64,000 nucleotides of DNA from Anticarsia gemmatalis (taxonomy: Eukaryota; Arthropoda; Insecta; Lepidoptera; Erebidae): assembly GCF_050436995.1 (NCBI RefSeq), contig NC_134747.1, positions 7,881,501 to 7,945,500 on the forward strand, given 5' to 3'. Position 1 is the stretch's first letter. Every line of letters begins with the position of its first letter. Positions 38,780 to 51,741 of the stretch are shown piece by piece. The translations under genes were made by a program, and so were the position numbers. Below the pieces are notes generated by a model. It saw nothing but the letters and a program-made list of their open reading frames with translations. It was not told the DNA's origin and did no database searches.

Positions 38780-39433
38780 CAGCTCAGACCATTTAAAATT
38801 TTGAAGAAATCGCCAGAATATCAAGAAGCTTTTGTTCAATTCGGAGAAGTTGAATTATCTATTGATAAAGCGAAGGAACAAAATATATTTGATGTAATTC
38901 AAAAATTTATCCGCGAGTTGTATAATGTTCCCGGATTAATTGATGTAGATGCTGCACGGCTACAACTTTTCATTAACACGTATACAGTCGGCGATGTGAA
39001 TGAGAAATTCCACCGGCAAAATGTAAAAAAATTCGACGCAAGTAATTTACCTCCTTGTAAATCTGAATTGCTTCAACAATTTCGACGAGCAAATTATATT
39101 GCGGGTGTCTGGAGTAATGCTCATATAAAGCGTCCTAGCATTTTAAGCCCAGCAAATAAAGGGTGGGTTCTAAAGGATAACCATTATCATTTTAAGTGGT
39201 TTGATGGTGACCAATTGCCAAGTTTCGTAAGCGAATCACTTGAAAACGAATTAGGTATTTTATTTTAACTATAAATTATTTCAATATACCTACTTGTAAC
39301 TGTTTTCAACATCATTACCTACATTTTTTTTACAGAGAATTCAAGTAACAATGAAGACGATGGTGGAGATGATTTAAATATTCAATTTGATGAGGGAAGT
39401 AAGAGCTCAGATAATGATGATGATGATGAATGA
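38780..39433 (+). pseudogene. Two-exon 3' part of an invertebrate gene of unknown function, partly duplicated in the palindrome
   Basis: Exon 1 (38780-39254, open from further left) encodes about 158 residues. They include FDASNLPPCKSEL, RRANYIAGVWSNAH, GWVLKDNHYHFKW and FDGDQLPSFV. Intron 39255-39335 (81 bp, GT...TTTTTTTTACAG) joins in phase 1 to exon 2 (39336-39433), a Ser/Asn/Asp-rich acidic tail ending in five Asp, Glu and TGA. The pattern LPP-C...NY..W..A...P...GW......W...Q.P is, from memory, shared by a family of repetitive, often transposon-borne arthropod genes. I cannot name a function or DDE motif. Residues read upstream of 38780 (ATG at 38738) come from the antisense of the left arm, so no true 5' end is present. 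Called a gene fragment; transcription is possible but unproven. Confidence 0.6.
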
Positions 39434-39542
39434 CTACAATTTTTTTGTCATAATTTTTGTGAATAGTGTAAACCATATCTATTTTTAAAATAATTCCCAA
39501 AATAATGTTACTTATCTTCCTAAACATTCCAAGTACTTTTAA

Positions 39543-39795
39543 TCTATACTAATTTTATAAAGCTGAGAAGTTTGTTTGTTTGTGTGAACGCGCTAATCTC
39601 AGGAACTACTGGTGCGAATAAAAAAATATTTTACTGTTGGATAGCCTATTTATTGAGAAAAGCTATAAGCTATATATCATCACGCTACGACCAATAGGAG
39701 CAGAGTACCAGTGAAAAATGTTACATAACCCGTTTATGTAACATTTTGACCTATTTCTCTTAAGTGACGCAAGCAAAGATGCGCGGGTCAGTTAG
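39543..39795 (+). mobile_element. Non-autonomous Helitron inside the right arm, copy F
   Basis: Mirror image of copy E. Starts TCTATACTAATTTTATAAAG and ends GGGTCAGTTAG before a T. It shares the altered end and internal hairpin with copy E, and lies 109 bp after the stop codon of the acidic exon. Confidence 0.75.
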
Positions 39796-39866
39796 TATTC
39801 AATAATTTTTCAATTTTTATTTTTTTAATTCAATTGTTTTTCATTCATGCGTATGAATAATGCTCT

Positions 39867-40283
39867 TACTCTCGCACTCATAGGGAAAGTTTAATGGCGT
39901 CTAGGGGACGAAGGGCCCTGCGGAATGGTCTGTCCGCATACAGGGGGTCTTAAAATTGTACCTTTAATAACATATATAAAATTTAGGCTTGCTACTATGA
40001 CGTAGTTGACCTCATTTTTTTATAACATTTAAGGCGTCTGGCAGAAGTAATGGCCCCGGGAAACGGTCTGGCAATAGTCAATTTTAATTCTACATAATAT
40101 CATTAATAACATATCTGAAAACCAACTTTGCTACTATAACGTAGGTTGGGTCGTTTTTTACGCACCTTCACTCCGCGCTACCTCAGAAACGGCCCCGCTT
40201 TCAAGGTAGTGGATGTGCATACCTCTTAACAGACCCTTTATACTAACAATCCTCAAAGTTTCAGCTTTGCTAAAATGACGTAG
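39867..40283. repeat. Three imperfect 139-bp tandem repeats, right arm
   Basis: Mirror of 37671-38087: acgtag (complement of the marker) ends at 40005, 40144 and 40283, again 139 bp apart. Confidence 0.65.
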
Positions 40284-40524
40284 GTCTGGCAGCTCTGGGA
40301 TCTTACTCTAGTTCTACAATGACATCTTTGTAGCATAGACAATATTTTAATACTATGTTGAGTAAATTTATTATTCGTTTACAAAAATAAGTGTTGCTCT
40401 ATGGTTCTTATTAGCCATTATTATTTATAGGTGACTTTGTTTACTGAGTATAGGGACGGTGACTGTGTACGGAGATTGGGTATAAATGAATTTGTGATAA
40501 TATACTTTAGTAAAACTACAACAC

Positions 40525-40619
40525 GCACTTGGCTAGCATAGTGGACTCAAGCCCTCCTTACTCGTTCGGGAGACCCGGGCTTTGCCTTGCAGTAAGACAG
40601 TCATGGGTAAAAAAAAAAA
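40525..40619 (+). mobile_element. Non-LTR retrotransposon 3' tail with poly-A
   Basis: gcacttggctagcatagtgg, then actcaagccctcc, a ttcgggagaccc block, gcagtaagacag and tcatgggt followed by 12 adenines. It is the same family as the longer minus-strand copy at 58152-58368. It is a 5'-truncated dead copy with no coding sequence. Confidence 0.65.
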
Positions 40620-43600
40620 TACTAAAAAGGTTATACAATATGAACAACACAAAATGAAAAGTTATGAAAATGACAGTTTATCTCAAAATAGCTCTACATC
40701 ATAAGCCTCCTGAAGATTTTGTTAGAGCGACGTTAAAATAGATGAGCAATGAAGAATTGTAAGTTGATCAATGATTTAAACTAACTCAGTTTCTATGTCA
40801 CTGTTAATTATTGTATTCAGTATAATTTTAAGTATTCTCGCGATCTCGGGATAAAGCTAACGATATTTTTCGATCGTAATGTAATCCTTTCACTTGAACG
40901 TTTAACCCCCTTTTAAAGTTTAAGCCGTCTGAATATTTAATAAATTTCAAAGAGATGTCAAGCGAGTGTTTTATTTTGCATAGGGCTTAGCGTTGTGAGG
41001 GGGTGCGCGAGTACATTTCGATGTACGTCATTTGTTTGTCTCGCGAGCGACGCCCGCGCCGCGCAACGACACGACCTTGCACCCAAATATTGCACTTATT
41101 GTTGACAGAATATCAAATGATATTTTGATTGCACTCAATTGTACCCTATCCCTCCGAGAAACATGAGAATAAATTTCGAATTCTGACTTGTGTGTGATTT
41201 GTAATGCTTAAATCAAGAAATGTTTAAATCATATTTGTTTAATTGCACAGGGACTTTATATAATACGTATTATTAAAAATACTCATTAATGACCTACTTT
41301 GTACAGAACGTTAAAATACGTAGGGTTAGTTTCTTTAAATCAATATTGTTAAACATAGGTAAAAATATCGGGCAACGGATTGAAAACTACACAATTTCAT
41401 TGATTAAAGAGCGTTTTAAGAAAGGGCAACAGTCAGTTAGAAGTTTAAAAAGGGTAATAGATGCATGTCTTGTCGGCCATTGTCTTAGCTAGGGTAATCG
41501 CTTCCGTGAGAGTACGGGCGGCCGCGGCGGCCACCGATCGTCCGATCTGACAGTTCCAATTTGTATGCCGACCACCACTGAGCCGGCCACCCCGCAAGTT
41601 CTCACGCCACTTCTTCATTTCAACTAATTATTATTTTAGTTTTTAACAAGTGACACATGTTCACCTGTTAACAATCGTAAATCGTCCGCCGTGAGTCTCA
41701 TACGAATCGCTTTAATCATGTGAGCATCGAGAAAGTAATGTGTAATTGATATTTTATTTGTGTTAATTGAAAGCCTTTCACAAAGCCTAGCCTTACGAGT
41801 TAATAATGTAAAGGACTTTCTTATGTAGGAGTCGTGTAGCTATATCTAAAAAGCGAGGTGTTACTTGAATTAGACGTATAAGGTGCATCCATTATCCCAT
41901 TATCATCTATTCAAGGAAAATTTTCACGTCCGCTGAGCTTTGCGCCGCAGACGTGCAAGGGCTACTCAGCATGGAACAAGAGCGGCTAGCTTTTGAAAGC
42001 AATGCGAAAAAATGTATCAGGTGTGTTAAAAGTCTAAAGATGAATGAACAAAAATTGCAAATAGCGCAGAGAGACGCGCGACACGGCGGGCACGCTTCAC
42101 CACCTACCTATTCAGGATGTGTCGGTTATGGTATGGATCTAATGATCGTATCCCGATTTGGCGGTACTTCGAAATACGACTTTTTGTCGTTTTTCTTGCG
42201 TCCGATGTGGCCGTCCGCAAACGGGACGTCATATAACGGCGATAACAGGTATTCAATGTTAAAATCATATTCATCTCTATTTTTGCTGGGATATGATGTT
42301 CTTATAAAAACTCTTACGGATATAATGAGTTTAAGAATAAGTTAGCTACATACAATAACCCGTTAGATCCAGCAGCGGAATACCTAGCCGCCAATTTAAA
42401 GAAAAGATTTTTTACTTTCTATTACTTTTACATATTGTAATTGTTGTATGTATAACAATTCAATTACCCTATAAATAGTTTAAAATATACAGCCAATAAA
42501 AGGTAATAGTTAGGTAAGAAGCGGGCGTGACGTATGTAGTTGCATTGTTAAACGTGTGACGCACGCATCGTACGTATAGAATAGTTTGACCTGCGTTGTC
42601 ATTGTACGGACGTTCATATGAAATAAATATCGCATACATTTAGTTCTATTCAAATATCCAAGCTGTTTATGCAAGCATAAGCGAGGTACATAAATGTATA
42701 TTGCGAGAATCACATTAGAGGCATTAAAATCCTCCTTGCATTCGTTAACCGCGGCTGTGTATGGCAAAATATGTGCACCGACTTGCTTTTGCTATTCGCT
42801 CCGTATGATTTTCAGAAATGGCTATGGCTTATAGGCAGTAAGGATACAATATTTTTATGCGGTGCGTTTTTCCTTAGTGGTTGTTTTTACGGCCATTACC
42901 GTATCTAAAGTAGGAAAATCGCTCGAGATGCTACATTCTAATGATGGCTCGCAAGCGAGCGCGTGCGCCGGTACTCTCCGCATTGCACCAGGGCTGTCCC
43001 AAATCTTAACATATTTACTAGTAATCCACTAGGTGCTGCAACTTACCACCTGCTTTCAATATACAGCTACACTTGCCTTGATCAGAGAACGAAGAATGGA
43101 ATTATTGATTGTAACTTCGAATAGACAATTCTGTTATGGAGAAGTAATAAATTGTACCTGACTGTACCCAGCCCTGCACGACAAACGATTAGAATAAGTA
43201 TTAATTATTTACAAGTTAGTTACAGTTGTACAAATTATCTCATAACAATGTATAAATAAGTATGCAATTATGCCTGTTTAAGCCATATTACAGCTATTTA
43301 TGTTTTTCCATTGTAAGGAGAGCTGATAATTAACATAGTAATTAATAAATGAATACTCAACATGCATAATAATTATGAGTGATATTGCATTGCTTGCCTA
43401 TAAATGGTGTAAATAGGTCTAGTTGTCCTATTTTTGTAACAGTAATGTGGTGTGATTCACGTTAACCCTAGCGCACGGCCACACCTTACAGATATAACAC
43501 ATAGTACAAATGACTCTAGGTATCGAGAATGGAGAGGTATAAATCAATATTAATGCAACTATGTTTGTAGTTTGCGCCTTCTATGAGTACATGCTTGAAC

Positions 43601-46600
43601 TTGTCTACACTGAATATTGTTGCTGTTGAATTCATACTAATATTTTATGCGCTAACAAGTGATTTATGCGGAGCTGAACGCTTTAGGAACAGCTATATTT
43701 AAAGCCTTTTTGTTTCCCACTTAGTATGGACAGCGATTCTTGCAAAATATGCATAGTATAAAAAATATGACAAGCGTATTTGGTGTTTCATTTTCTATGG
43801 TGTTTACGGTGCTAGTCTGACTCGATCTTCATCCGGTGAAACTCTAGCCAGAATGGTAAATGTTGTGGTGAAGTATGTGGACAGAGCGAAGCGCTGCAAC
43901 AATCTCGCTTTTAAATATTTACCTTGACTGGAATCGATTAAAAATGAAAAGCGTCGAGGCTGGCACCATACTCATATCACGACCGCGACACGACACTACC
44001 ATATAATCAGAAAATAATTAGTCCCGTCACTATTCACAGTTTATGATTTGCGTCACTCGCGCACTTTATTAGATTAATCTATAAGGCAGCGGTTTCTTGT
44101 CAATGTATTTTATTAGGACATGAATAGCCCATGTTCGCATAAGTGTAATTATCTACAATTGCGGCTGGATTTTGATATGCGCCTGTAACCATATTGACTA
44201 CCAACTTAAGAAATTCTTATGTAAATTCATTCTAGATCTTGAATATCTAAACATTTACATAGATCACTATGATTACATGTCTGGAGGATTTGCATAAAAT
44301 ATTTCGTTCGAAATACTTAGCAGAATTCACTTAAAGAGGAAAAACTGGACGTAGCAAAAAGTAAAGGAGGTGGGATCGTTTAGCGTGCTAATTTGAAGGA
44401 GTCGGCGGGAGTGTTGCGGTGCGATGGCATCTTCACGGCTTACAATAGTAAACAAATGTGTCGCGCGGGCGCAATTACACCGTCGGCGGCGGCGGGTGCG
44501 CGGGCGCCGGCCGCGCTCGGCTCCGTCACGCCGAACGACGGCGAATCGCGCGCACATCACGCTTCGCTCCGGACTTATGCTAATGGCCACCGGCTCGCGT
44601 AAATTGGAGTGAGCTTGCTGCAAAACAAAATGGGTCCGCCTCTTTATCTTATTACTGCACCGCTTACTGCGGCTCGACGTCGTACAATATTTACCGAAAT
44701 GAATTCTATGCTGGAGACCGATGGCATAAATTTATACGTGTGCAAGGCCAGGAGTCCCGGTCCACAGAGCGCCCGCAGATTGGCGAAGTGAAATTCGAAT
44801 ACAAAAACTAACGCGGGAACGAACGTGAAACCGATTAAAAGGCCACATCACGATTTTGTATGCACTTTGCACTCATTCTATCCCGTATGGAAGGCACCGG
44901 CTACTCTACCGATACATTGATTTTCTGTGTTTTGTATAGATTAGTCAAAGGCGCCTTGTAATTAAGGTGCTTTCGTTCTGTGATTATTCTTTAAGTTTCT
45001 TTTCTTTTGTTTCATTGAGTACAATCACATTGTTTTCAAAGTCTTTTGTTTAAAGAAAGGTAAAGGCAACGGTGAACAACGTAACTACCGATTTACAGAC
45101 ACAAAGAAATTCAGCTATGTTACCAATGTTTGTGCGATCCAATTTCAAAAATGTTATAAGCACTAAATAGTGTAACAAACGCTGTGTTTTTTATAAGCAC
45201 ACAGAATCCATCAAGTGGAAGTGAAGTAGCGTGATGATTGAATATTCATCCGTGGATCAACAATAATAGATCCCATCAGTGGTCGGTATGTGGCATCACA
45301 TTTAATATAATAAGAGTTCAATACATCTCACCGTGAAATGTGTCGATACAAAAACTTAACTAACTATAACTGCTAACGTGTGAATCGTATTAAAAAGCTG
45401 TTTAGTCATTCGACTTCATAAATAGGTGGCATTCGATTTGTCGTGATTAAATTTCGTCCATTAGGACACCGTTATACCGATCGGTGAATGTATACGGATA
45501 ATGTGTCTAATAATCCGACAAATAGAATTTCGACAGTGATATCACTCGTCCACGCTGTTATCTGATAATAATTTAATGTTGTTCGGCTTGCAGCCCGGCG
45601 CAGCTCGGCGCGGCTCTCACCAAAATAATGTAATTAATGAATCGCTCTAGGTATAAACATGTATTCAAAGAGTTGAATAGGTACCTATGCTGAAGCATTT
45701 CCTTATATTGTAAACTTAACTTATTTAAAAGTAAATGGGTAGAGATTTGACTTCGTAAAAAATGATATTTTTTTCAGACTTCTCCTCTGTAACAAATAGG
45801 ATAGGTACTTGCATGCAGATTACAGTTGACATAATTTGTTAACTGTAACTTGTTTTAAGGTACTTTTTTGTACTTCTTTGTACCTAAAAACGGTCAATTT
45901 GAAAACATATCCTACAGTCTTCAATACTAGCGTTTTGGTCAGACACATATTTTCATAGATACCTTAGGATTTCTTTGGCATATTTAAGCACCAATGTAAA
46001 ATAATATGAAAGACTAAGGCTTATCTATGTCTCGCTCGTCTAGATAACGATAGTCTAGAAAACGAATAATAACAAGCAGAACCACAAAACTAAAACAACA
46101 AGACTTGTACATAAAACGTTGATCGTGGTTGTAAGTTTTGAGCAAGTAGTACTTACTAAAACGGAGATACAAAATAGTTGAAATTAAACAACAATAACGC
46201 TAAACAATAACAAAACAAACGTATAGACGCTACACGGTCCCGTTAAACTAAGTAATTTACCCGATTGTCTTGCAAAACGGACTCAGTCAATACACAATCG
46301 CTCATATTGAATGGCCGGAAATGTCCGTCTTGAAATTAGCTCGGAAACAAGAGAAAACCTTTAAAAGCAACTCGTTTATTATATTTAAAACGTTTTAAAT
46401 TGAAGAAAGGTACTCGGCCGCCACTAATGTGTTTCACTTGTTCGACGTAGGACGGAAAAGCTTTCGCAATTTTTATGACGTTATTGCTAATGTGTTCACA
46501 CAAACATGACTCAACCATGCAAAGGGTAGCCGTGATGTATTTGGCAACAGAATGCCATCAATATTACTACCGCGTTCATTCAGCTCAGATATGTATACCT

Positions 46601-49053
46601 CCACTGATCAGGTCATCAATTCAAATTGACATTGAATTTGCACATTATTGACGTTTCTACGTATCAGCATACCGACTGCTGAATATATGAAGCGAATTTT
46701 CGCCACTCGTGGAATCACCGCACACAAGAAATAAAAGTCGACAGAGAATCCTATTTCAAAACGCATTTCACATACAAATACCTAATTTCGGAGTAAAGTA
46801 CGCACATTATACAGGCGGGTTCGCATTTAAATTATTCCAGCGGATCGTTTATAGGCCATAACCGAATTTGGGAATTAGCTATAAAACAACATTTGATACG
46901 GGCGGGCGCGGGCGGTTTGCAATTTGAATGTTTCGCCCGTTTCAGAACTCATTGGATTGCGAGGCGCGTGCAGCGCGTTATCTATCCGCGCCCGCGTCGC
47001 CCGCGCCCTGCGCCCTGCTGCCGGGACCTGCCAGGTGCTGCTACTTGACGCCTACCCTCACCCCACCACACCTGTGACTGGCTGTAACACACTACATCAC
47101 CTAAATATATACAGCGTGTAATAAAACCAACAGTGTGTCCACACTGTCCACTCAGTAGCGATCCAAATTGAAAATTATACCTTTGATAGTTCTCGGTATC
47201 GATTTCGAATAGCCACGAATTATATATAAATATAATTAACCGTCGTGACTATAGAAGAATTCACTGTAAACGAGTCTAGAATGGTTTAAAGGAAGCTATT
47301 CTATGCAGCAATTTAAATTCCATTACAATGAATATAAAAAGCCAATTTGAACTCTATATCCTTGTAGTCCTCCGGCGTTCTTACTGATAATTTCTTTAAA
47401 ACTATTAAGCTGCCTAGATATAGTAAACTTAATTTTATGGGATACCTTTTTTACAAAACTCCGGCATGATTTTAAATCACATTGCCTTGAATCGAGTCGT
47501 GTAAAGTGGGCAATCTCTACATTTATACATGTATGTAGATGCTACAGTATGTGCATATTTATGGTTTGTAGCTTCTCATAAGATTCCGAGTGTACGTTCA
47601 TATGAGTATTAAATTACAGGCGGTCTGTGAGACAGTTACATACGATTTGTATCATTTACGATTGACTAAACAATTACCTAGTACGTACTGAGTACTAACG
47701 TACTTAGTTTAGAAGTGGGGCTTGTCACGTCAAAGAGTCGTCGTTAAGTACACGCCAATGGCTCCGTAGCCGTGCGAATAGCGAACCCTGGCATTAAGCA
47801 GAGCGAGCAATTTTGTAAATAAAACAATAATGATAGTGGCCGTAATGATGTTTCCTCTAATTTTATCTTTGTACAGTCGTCAGTCGTGACCCGACGTTGA
47901 CTTCCTCTACCATTTTATATCGTCTCGCTTAAGAGTTTATACCACGCATACGTAGAAATAATTGGAAATGTAAATAAGTAATTCAAAGGATAACCTGATA
48001 ATAATGCAATGGAATCTTAACAATTGCAAAATTACGTACATACTACAGCTAATATTGGTATTCAATTCTCTACGCGGTAATGAAATTTATTCAAACGTAT
48101 AAATCGGTGATGTAAGAATCAAATTGAAGTTAATACTAGAATTGTTATGCATTTAGTTAAAAATTGCAGTTATTTTGCTTGAAGGCCCGGGGCCGCGTCA
48201 GTCGGACGCGCCGCGCGATCGACTGTGTCCGTCACTCTGTCAGTTCTGCTCATTGCACTCATTGCATAATTGTGTTCCTGCATTAGTCTTACTCTAAGTA
48301 TTTCGAAAATTGGAACATTTATCAATGTACTATCCATTTTCTTTGAAAGCTTTTTGTTCGCATTTTGTTGTAGAAATACTTGTACAACTTGTTATACGCA
48401 TATATGCAAATTTTATCGGAGAGTATTTACGAAAGATCACATAGAGAACGCTTAAAAACTACCACTTAACCATATTCTAGTTTATGTTGCTCAGTTTTAC
48501 ATGGCGAGGTATGTGTAAAGTTGATTTTATACAAAGTAGGCATGCTTGTTAGTCTTATAAATAAAGTAATTGCTGATTACTAATGGGGATCCTTATTTCA
48601 TTGAATCAAAGTGGCTAAACATATTTTCTAATATTGTGTTTTAATCGGTTATTATAACAATTGATGTCGAATGTAAACTTTACAATGTAGGTTGATTTAT
48701 ATTTTTTGCAATAATAAAAATATGATTATATAAAAAAGTATAATTTGGTATTGTGCTGTTTGATTGACACGAGTATGTCAGGCGTCAAGCGAGATTAGCA
48801 GCTGCGCAGCGTTGGCTTGTAGCCTCGAGGCTTTACAATTATGTCTGTTGTTTTAAGCTCTGTTCGACGTATTTATTGTATTATACGCTTACAATCTTTA
48901 GGTCATTTTCACTGAACGTAACTCGGGCAATTATAGGACAAATTGTGTTGTCGTTGCGGTAATACGGAGGACTATACCTATATTAATTTGAATATAACAC
49001 CGAAATATATCCAGCTTAGGGATTTCTTTCGTTGAAATTTGTGTTTTTTTTCT

Positions 49054-49090
49054 GTTCTTCCATAGCATTCCATAGTTCTTCCATAGCATT
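49054..49090. repeat. 16-bp direct repeat, period 21
   Basis: gttcttccatagcatt occurs twice in succession with five bases between. A short local duplication without other content. Confidence 0.7.
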
Positions 49091-50782
49091 TCTGCATGAA
49101 TTTACCCATGTAAAGAACGTATTGTCTGTTTTTGGAGCTATGCAAAAGTTAAACATAAAATATTTTGTGATCTAAAAAGTTTTTTCATAGAACATTGTAT
49201 TTAGTCACTAGTATTTTTAAGTGAACTGTTAGATTTGTTGACTCGTCCTGAAACAGTTTTTATCAGTAGTATTAAATGCATAATTTAAGAGTAACCCTCT
49301 CCCTAAGTCGACTTTTACGATAAGAAACTGTTTCGTTCCCTAGTAGATCAGTAGAGGGATCTTTCGTAAATGACTTTTATCCTCCAAAAAGAGTCAAAAC
49401 TGACAGTATTTTGCAAAGTTAACTAAAATAACAAAATAAGTTTATAGGTCGGTTTAAATCGGATCGGATTGGGAGTAAATGATAAATTCAATCTGTTAAT
49501 AATAAACGAAATCAGATTCGCAATGTGGATCTGAATATGAGTTAATGAAATAGACAGCATGTATGTAGTCGTAACAACTACATACAAATACTACGCATTT
49601 ATATTAATTTGCTTGGGCTCCATCTGGTAGCCATTTAATTTTGCTGATGTTATCGCGCATACGCGTCAGTCTAGTTTTAAAATTGTTTGCCTATGTCGCG
49701 GTAGTTGGAGGAACTCATTACAGAAGTCGTTTATATAACACAGGTCCGCACTCAGCTCTCTCACGGCGTTCGTGCACCCCTACAGGAAAAAAACAATCAG
49801 TATTTAGTACGAAATGTTACATGGTTCCGTAATATTCGCGAACGCCGCCATTGTGGTTTCACTCCAATCTTGTTTGTGTTGGAACCAAAATTAGAATGTC
49901 AAATATCTTAATAGAATTTTTAACATGATGCCAACAAGTGCGATCGGTAATTCAAAACGTCAGTCCCCACGGATTCACTGTTTACATGTCGCAGTTAGGA
50001 CCCCTAAAAATAAATCAACACGAAAATAAATTAATTTCGGGAACACGCGATGAAACAAACGATTTGGGTTTTGAAATTGCTTTCTTGATAATTTCCTACA
50101 AGAACGTTTTTGTGGTTTTTATGTCAGTTACAATTATTTGATTTGTTATCAATTATTGTTGAGATGGTTATCATTAAATTGGATAAGAAGCAAAATTAGT
50201 TGAAAATATTTTCGATGGTACTAACTGTTTGTATTGTATAAACCGCCACACCGCAAAAAGTGGAGTCATTACTGTTACTGATAGGTTTTATTAGATTAAA
50301 CTTTTAGTAATAGATTCTATACCTCGTGTAGAGTGCGAGTGGAGCATGACTATTAAAAACAAGCTTTTATTGTACCAGTATCGGCACTTATCTATAGATA
50401 CTGCACTAAATAAATATACATTAATTTAAGTAGATATATATAACACAATAAAAAATATGTTGTGATGGCATATATTTTTTGTAGATCTCGTCTGAAGATC
50501 TCATAAAGAGACAAACATCAAGATTTATGTTTTGACGTATATGATGTAATAACAGGGGGCAATTTTTCGCGCCCCGCTGAGATAAGTGAAGACATCGCGC
50601 ACACCGGAAGTGGGCACGTCCGGCGCCATGCATCGCTTCCTCTCGCCGACTGTCACTGCTTCCGTTTCCGCACGATCATGTCTGCTACTCATGACGTAGC
50701 GGCCCGCCCTCGCCCAAACATTATTTTTCTACTTACTGAGCTTTGATCTCACAATTTATTTGCTTGTCATTTTCAGGAAAAA

Positions 50783-50794
50783 GGTCACGTGACC
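50783..50794. promoter_or_regulatory. Palindromic E-box GGTCACGTGACC
   Basis: A 12-bp perfect palindrome centred on CACGTG with GTCACGTGAC, the form preferred by MITF/TFE-type bHLH-zip factors. It lies in a gene-free stretch after a cag acceptor-like tract, with no visible target gene. Confidence 0.35.
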
Positions 50795-51394
50795 CTTATG
50801 GCTGTAGGCTCGATTGATTTCATGCGAGCACAGTTTACGGCGGCATATCATTATGGGCGAGCATCTTAATAAAGTTATTTAGTGCCAAGTCAGTACGGAA
50901 ATTAATGCTTGACAGATTTATTCTAGGTAGTGTTTCTTTCAACTCATTAGTGTCGATCACCTACGCGCAGGTGAGATAGGTTAAGTGTGATGGCAGAGAT
51001 CAACTTGAGAAATAGATAGTTTTCATACGAGCTCATTTCCTCCTGGTATACATTTGTTTATTAATAACGAAGTTGTTATTTGTGGTTTCCGGCTGATAGG
51101 AAGTACGATAACGTCGGAAAAGCTGGTTGATACATTAACCGTGTTAGAGAAATGACAGGCGCGAAGATTATATAATTTGATGTGCTGTAGATAAGCTATC
51201 GAGGAGGAACGGTGCGGCTCATCTCGCCGTGGGGTGTCCGAACATGTGGACAATCTTTCACGCTCATGTGTGAGCTCACCCTTTTATTGGACGAGGGGTA
51301 GTTGATAGAAACTTGTGGACATTACCAACATCAAAATTTACAAAAAGAAAACTATATGAATATGCTCATTTCAATATATTTTGAAATGTTGGTA

Positions 51395-51652
51395 GGGTCA
51401 TTTCGCCTGTTCGCGTCCATTTAGTGCAGTTAGCAAGTTTGAGGGAGAAAACAAAAATGTTGCAGCACTAGTTTCAATTAAAAAAATTATGTAATGTGGT
51501 GACTATATAGTCTAGTTTAATATTAACTTTCAATTTCGTTTGTAACATCATGAGTTTTTTTTAAGAAAAGGCAAACCACAGAATTAGGCTTTTCACCTAC
51601 TTTGCGTCCACAAAATCCAAATTGCGTCCACCCTGGGACTATTTCGCGTCCA
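51395..51652. repeat. Left cluster of GCGTCCA iterons
   Basis: Copies at 51413-51419 (inside the terminal repeat), 51604-51610, 51624-51630 and 51646-51652, all in the same orientation. Three of them are extended to GCGTCCAC. Likely transposase binding sites by analogy with subterminal motifs of other DNA transposons. Confidence 0.6.
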
Positions 51653-51741
51653 CCAGCTTAGAAAAGGTATGAGGGGGTGATATTATTAAAGAAATGTAAA
51701 GAAACACTAGATCTTATTAATTAATTTATTTAAGAATATAC

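Larger units (their letters stand above)
37650..40304. mobile_element. Foldback element or inverted duplication, 2.66-kb near-perfect palindrome
   Basis: Two long inverted arms (37650-38779 and 38938-40304) face each other across a 158-bp loop. Paired coordinates add up to 77954 from the outer ends to 38709/39245, so more than a kilobase aligns with no net insertion or deletion. I noticed only about three substitutions. The left arm then lacks 237 bp present in the right (39008-39244). Each arm carries, from outside in, three 139-bp tandem repeats, a Helitron and exons of a protein gene. No target duplication is visible at the outer boundaries. It may be a foldback transposon with long terminal repeats, a recent inverted duplication, or an assembly artefact; the loop and the one-sided deletion argue against a simple artefact. 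Confidence 0.8.
38938..40304 (-). repeat. Right arm of the palindrome
   Basis: Complement of the left arm plus a 237-bp segment (39008-39244) that the left arm lacks. It holds the more complete copy of the exon, the intact 81-bp intron and the acidic exon on the plus strand, then the Helitron and the mirrored 139-bp repeats. Confidence 0.85.
40620..51394. other. Gene desert
   Basis: No gene supported. The longest frame (41953-42345, about 124 codons from the ATG at 41971) follows an acceptor-like cgccgcag but has no recognisable motif and is of the length expected by chance in so much sequence. CpG-rich patches occur at 44460-44560, 46900-47060 and 48180-48240. A 16-bp direct repeat (gttcttccatagcatt, 49054-49069 and 49075-49090) and a palindromic E-box at 50783-50794 are the only other structures. 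Confidence 0.45.

Noticed and set aside
41953..42345. 130-codon frame after an acceptor-like sequence
   Set aside because: No motif, and the length is about what chance gives in 128 kb of strand. Kept only as a mention.
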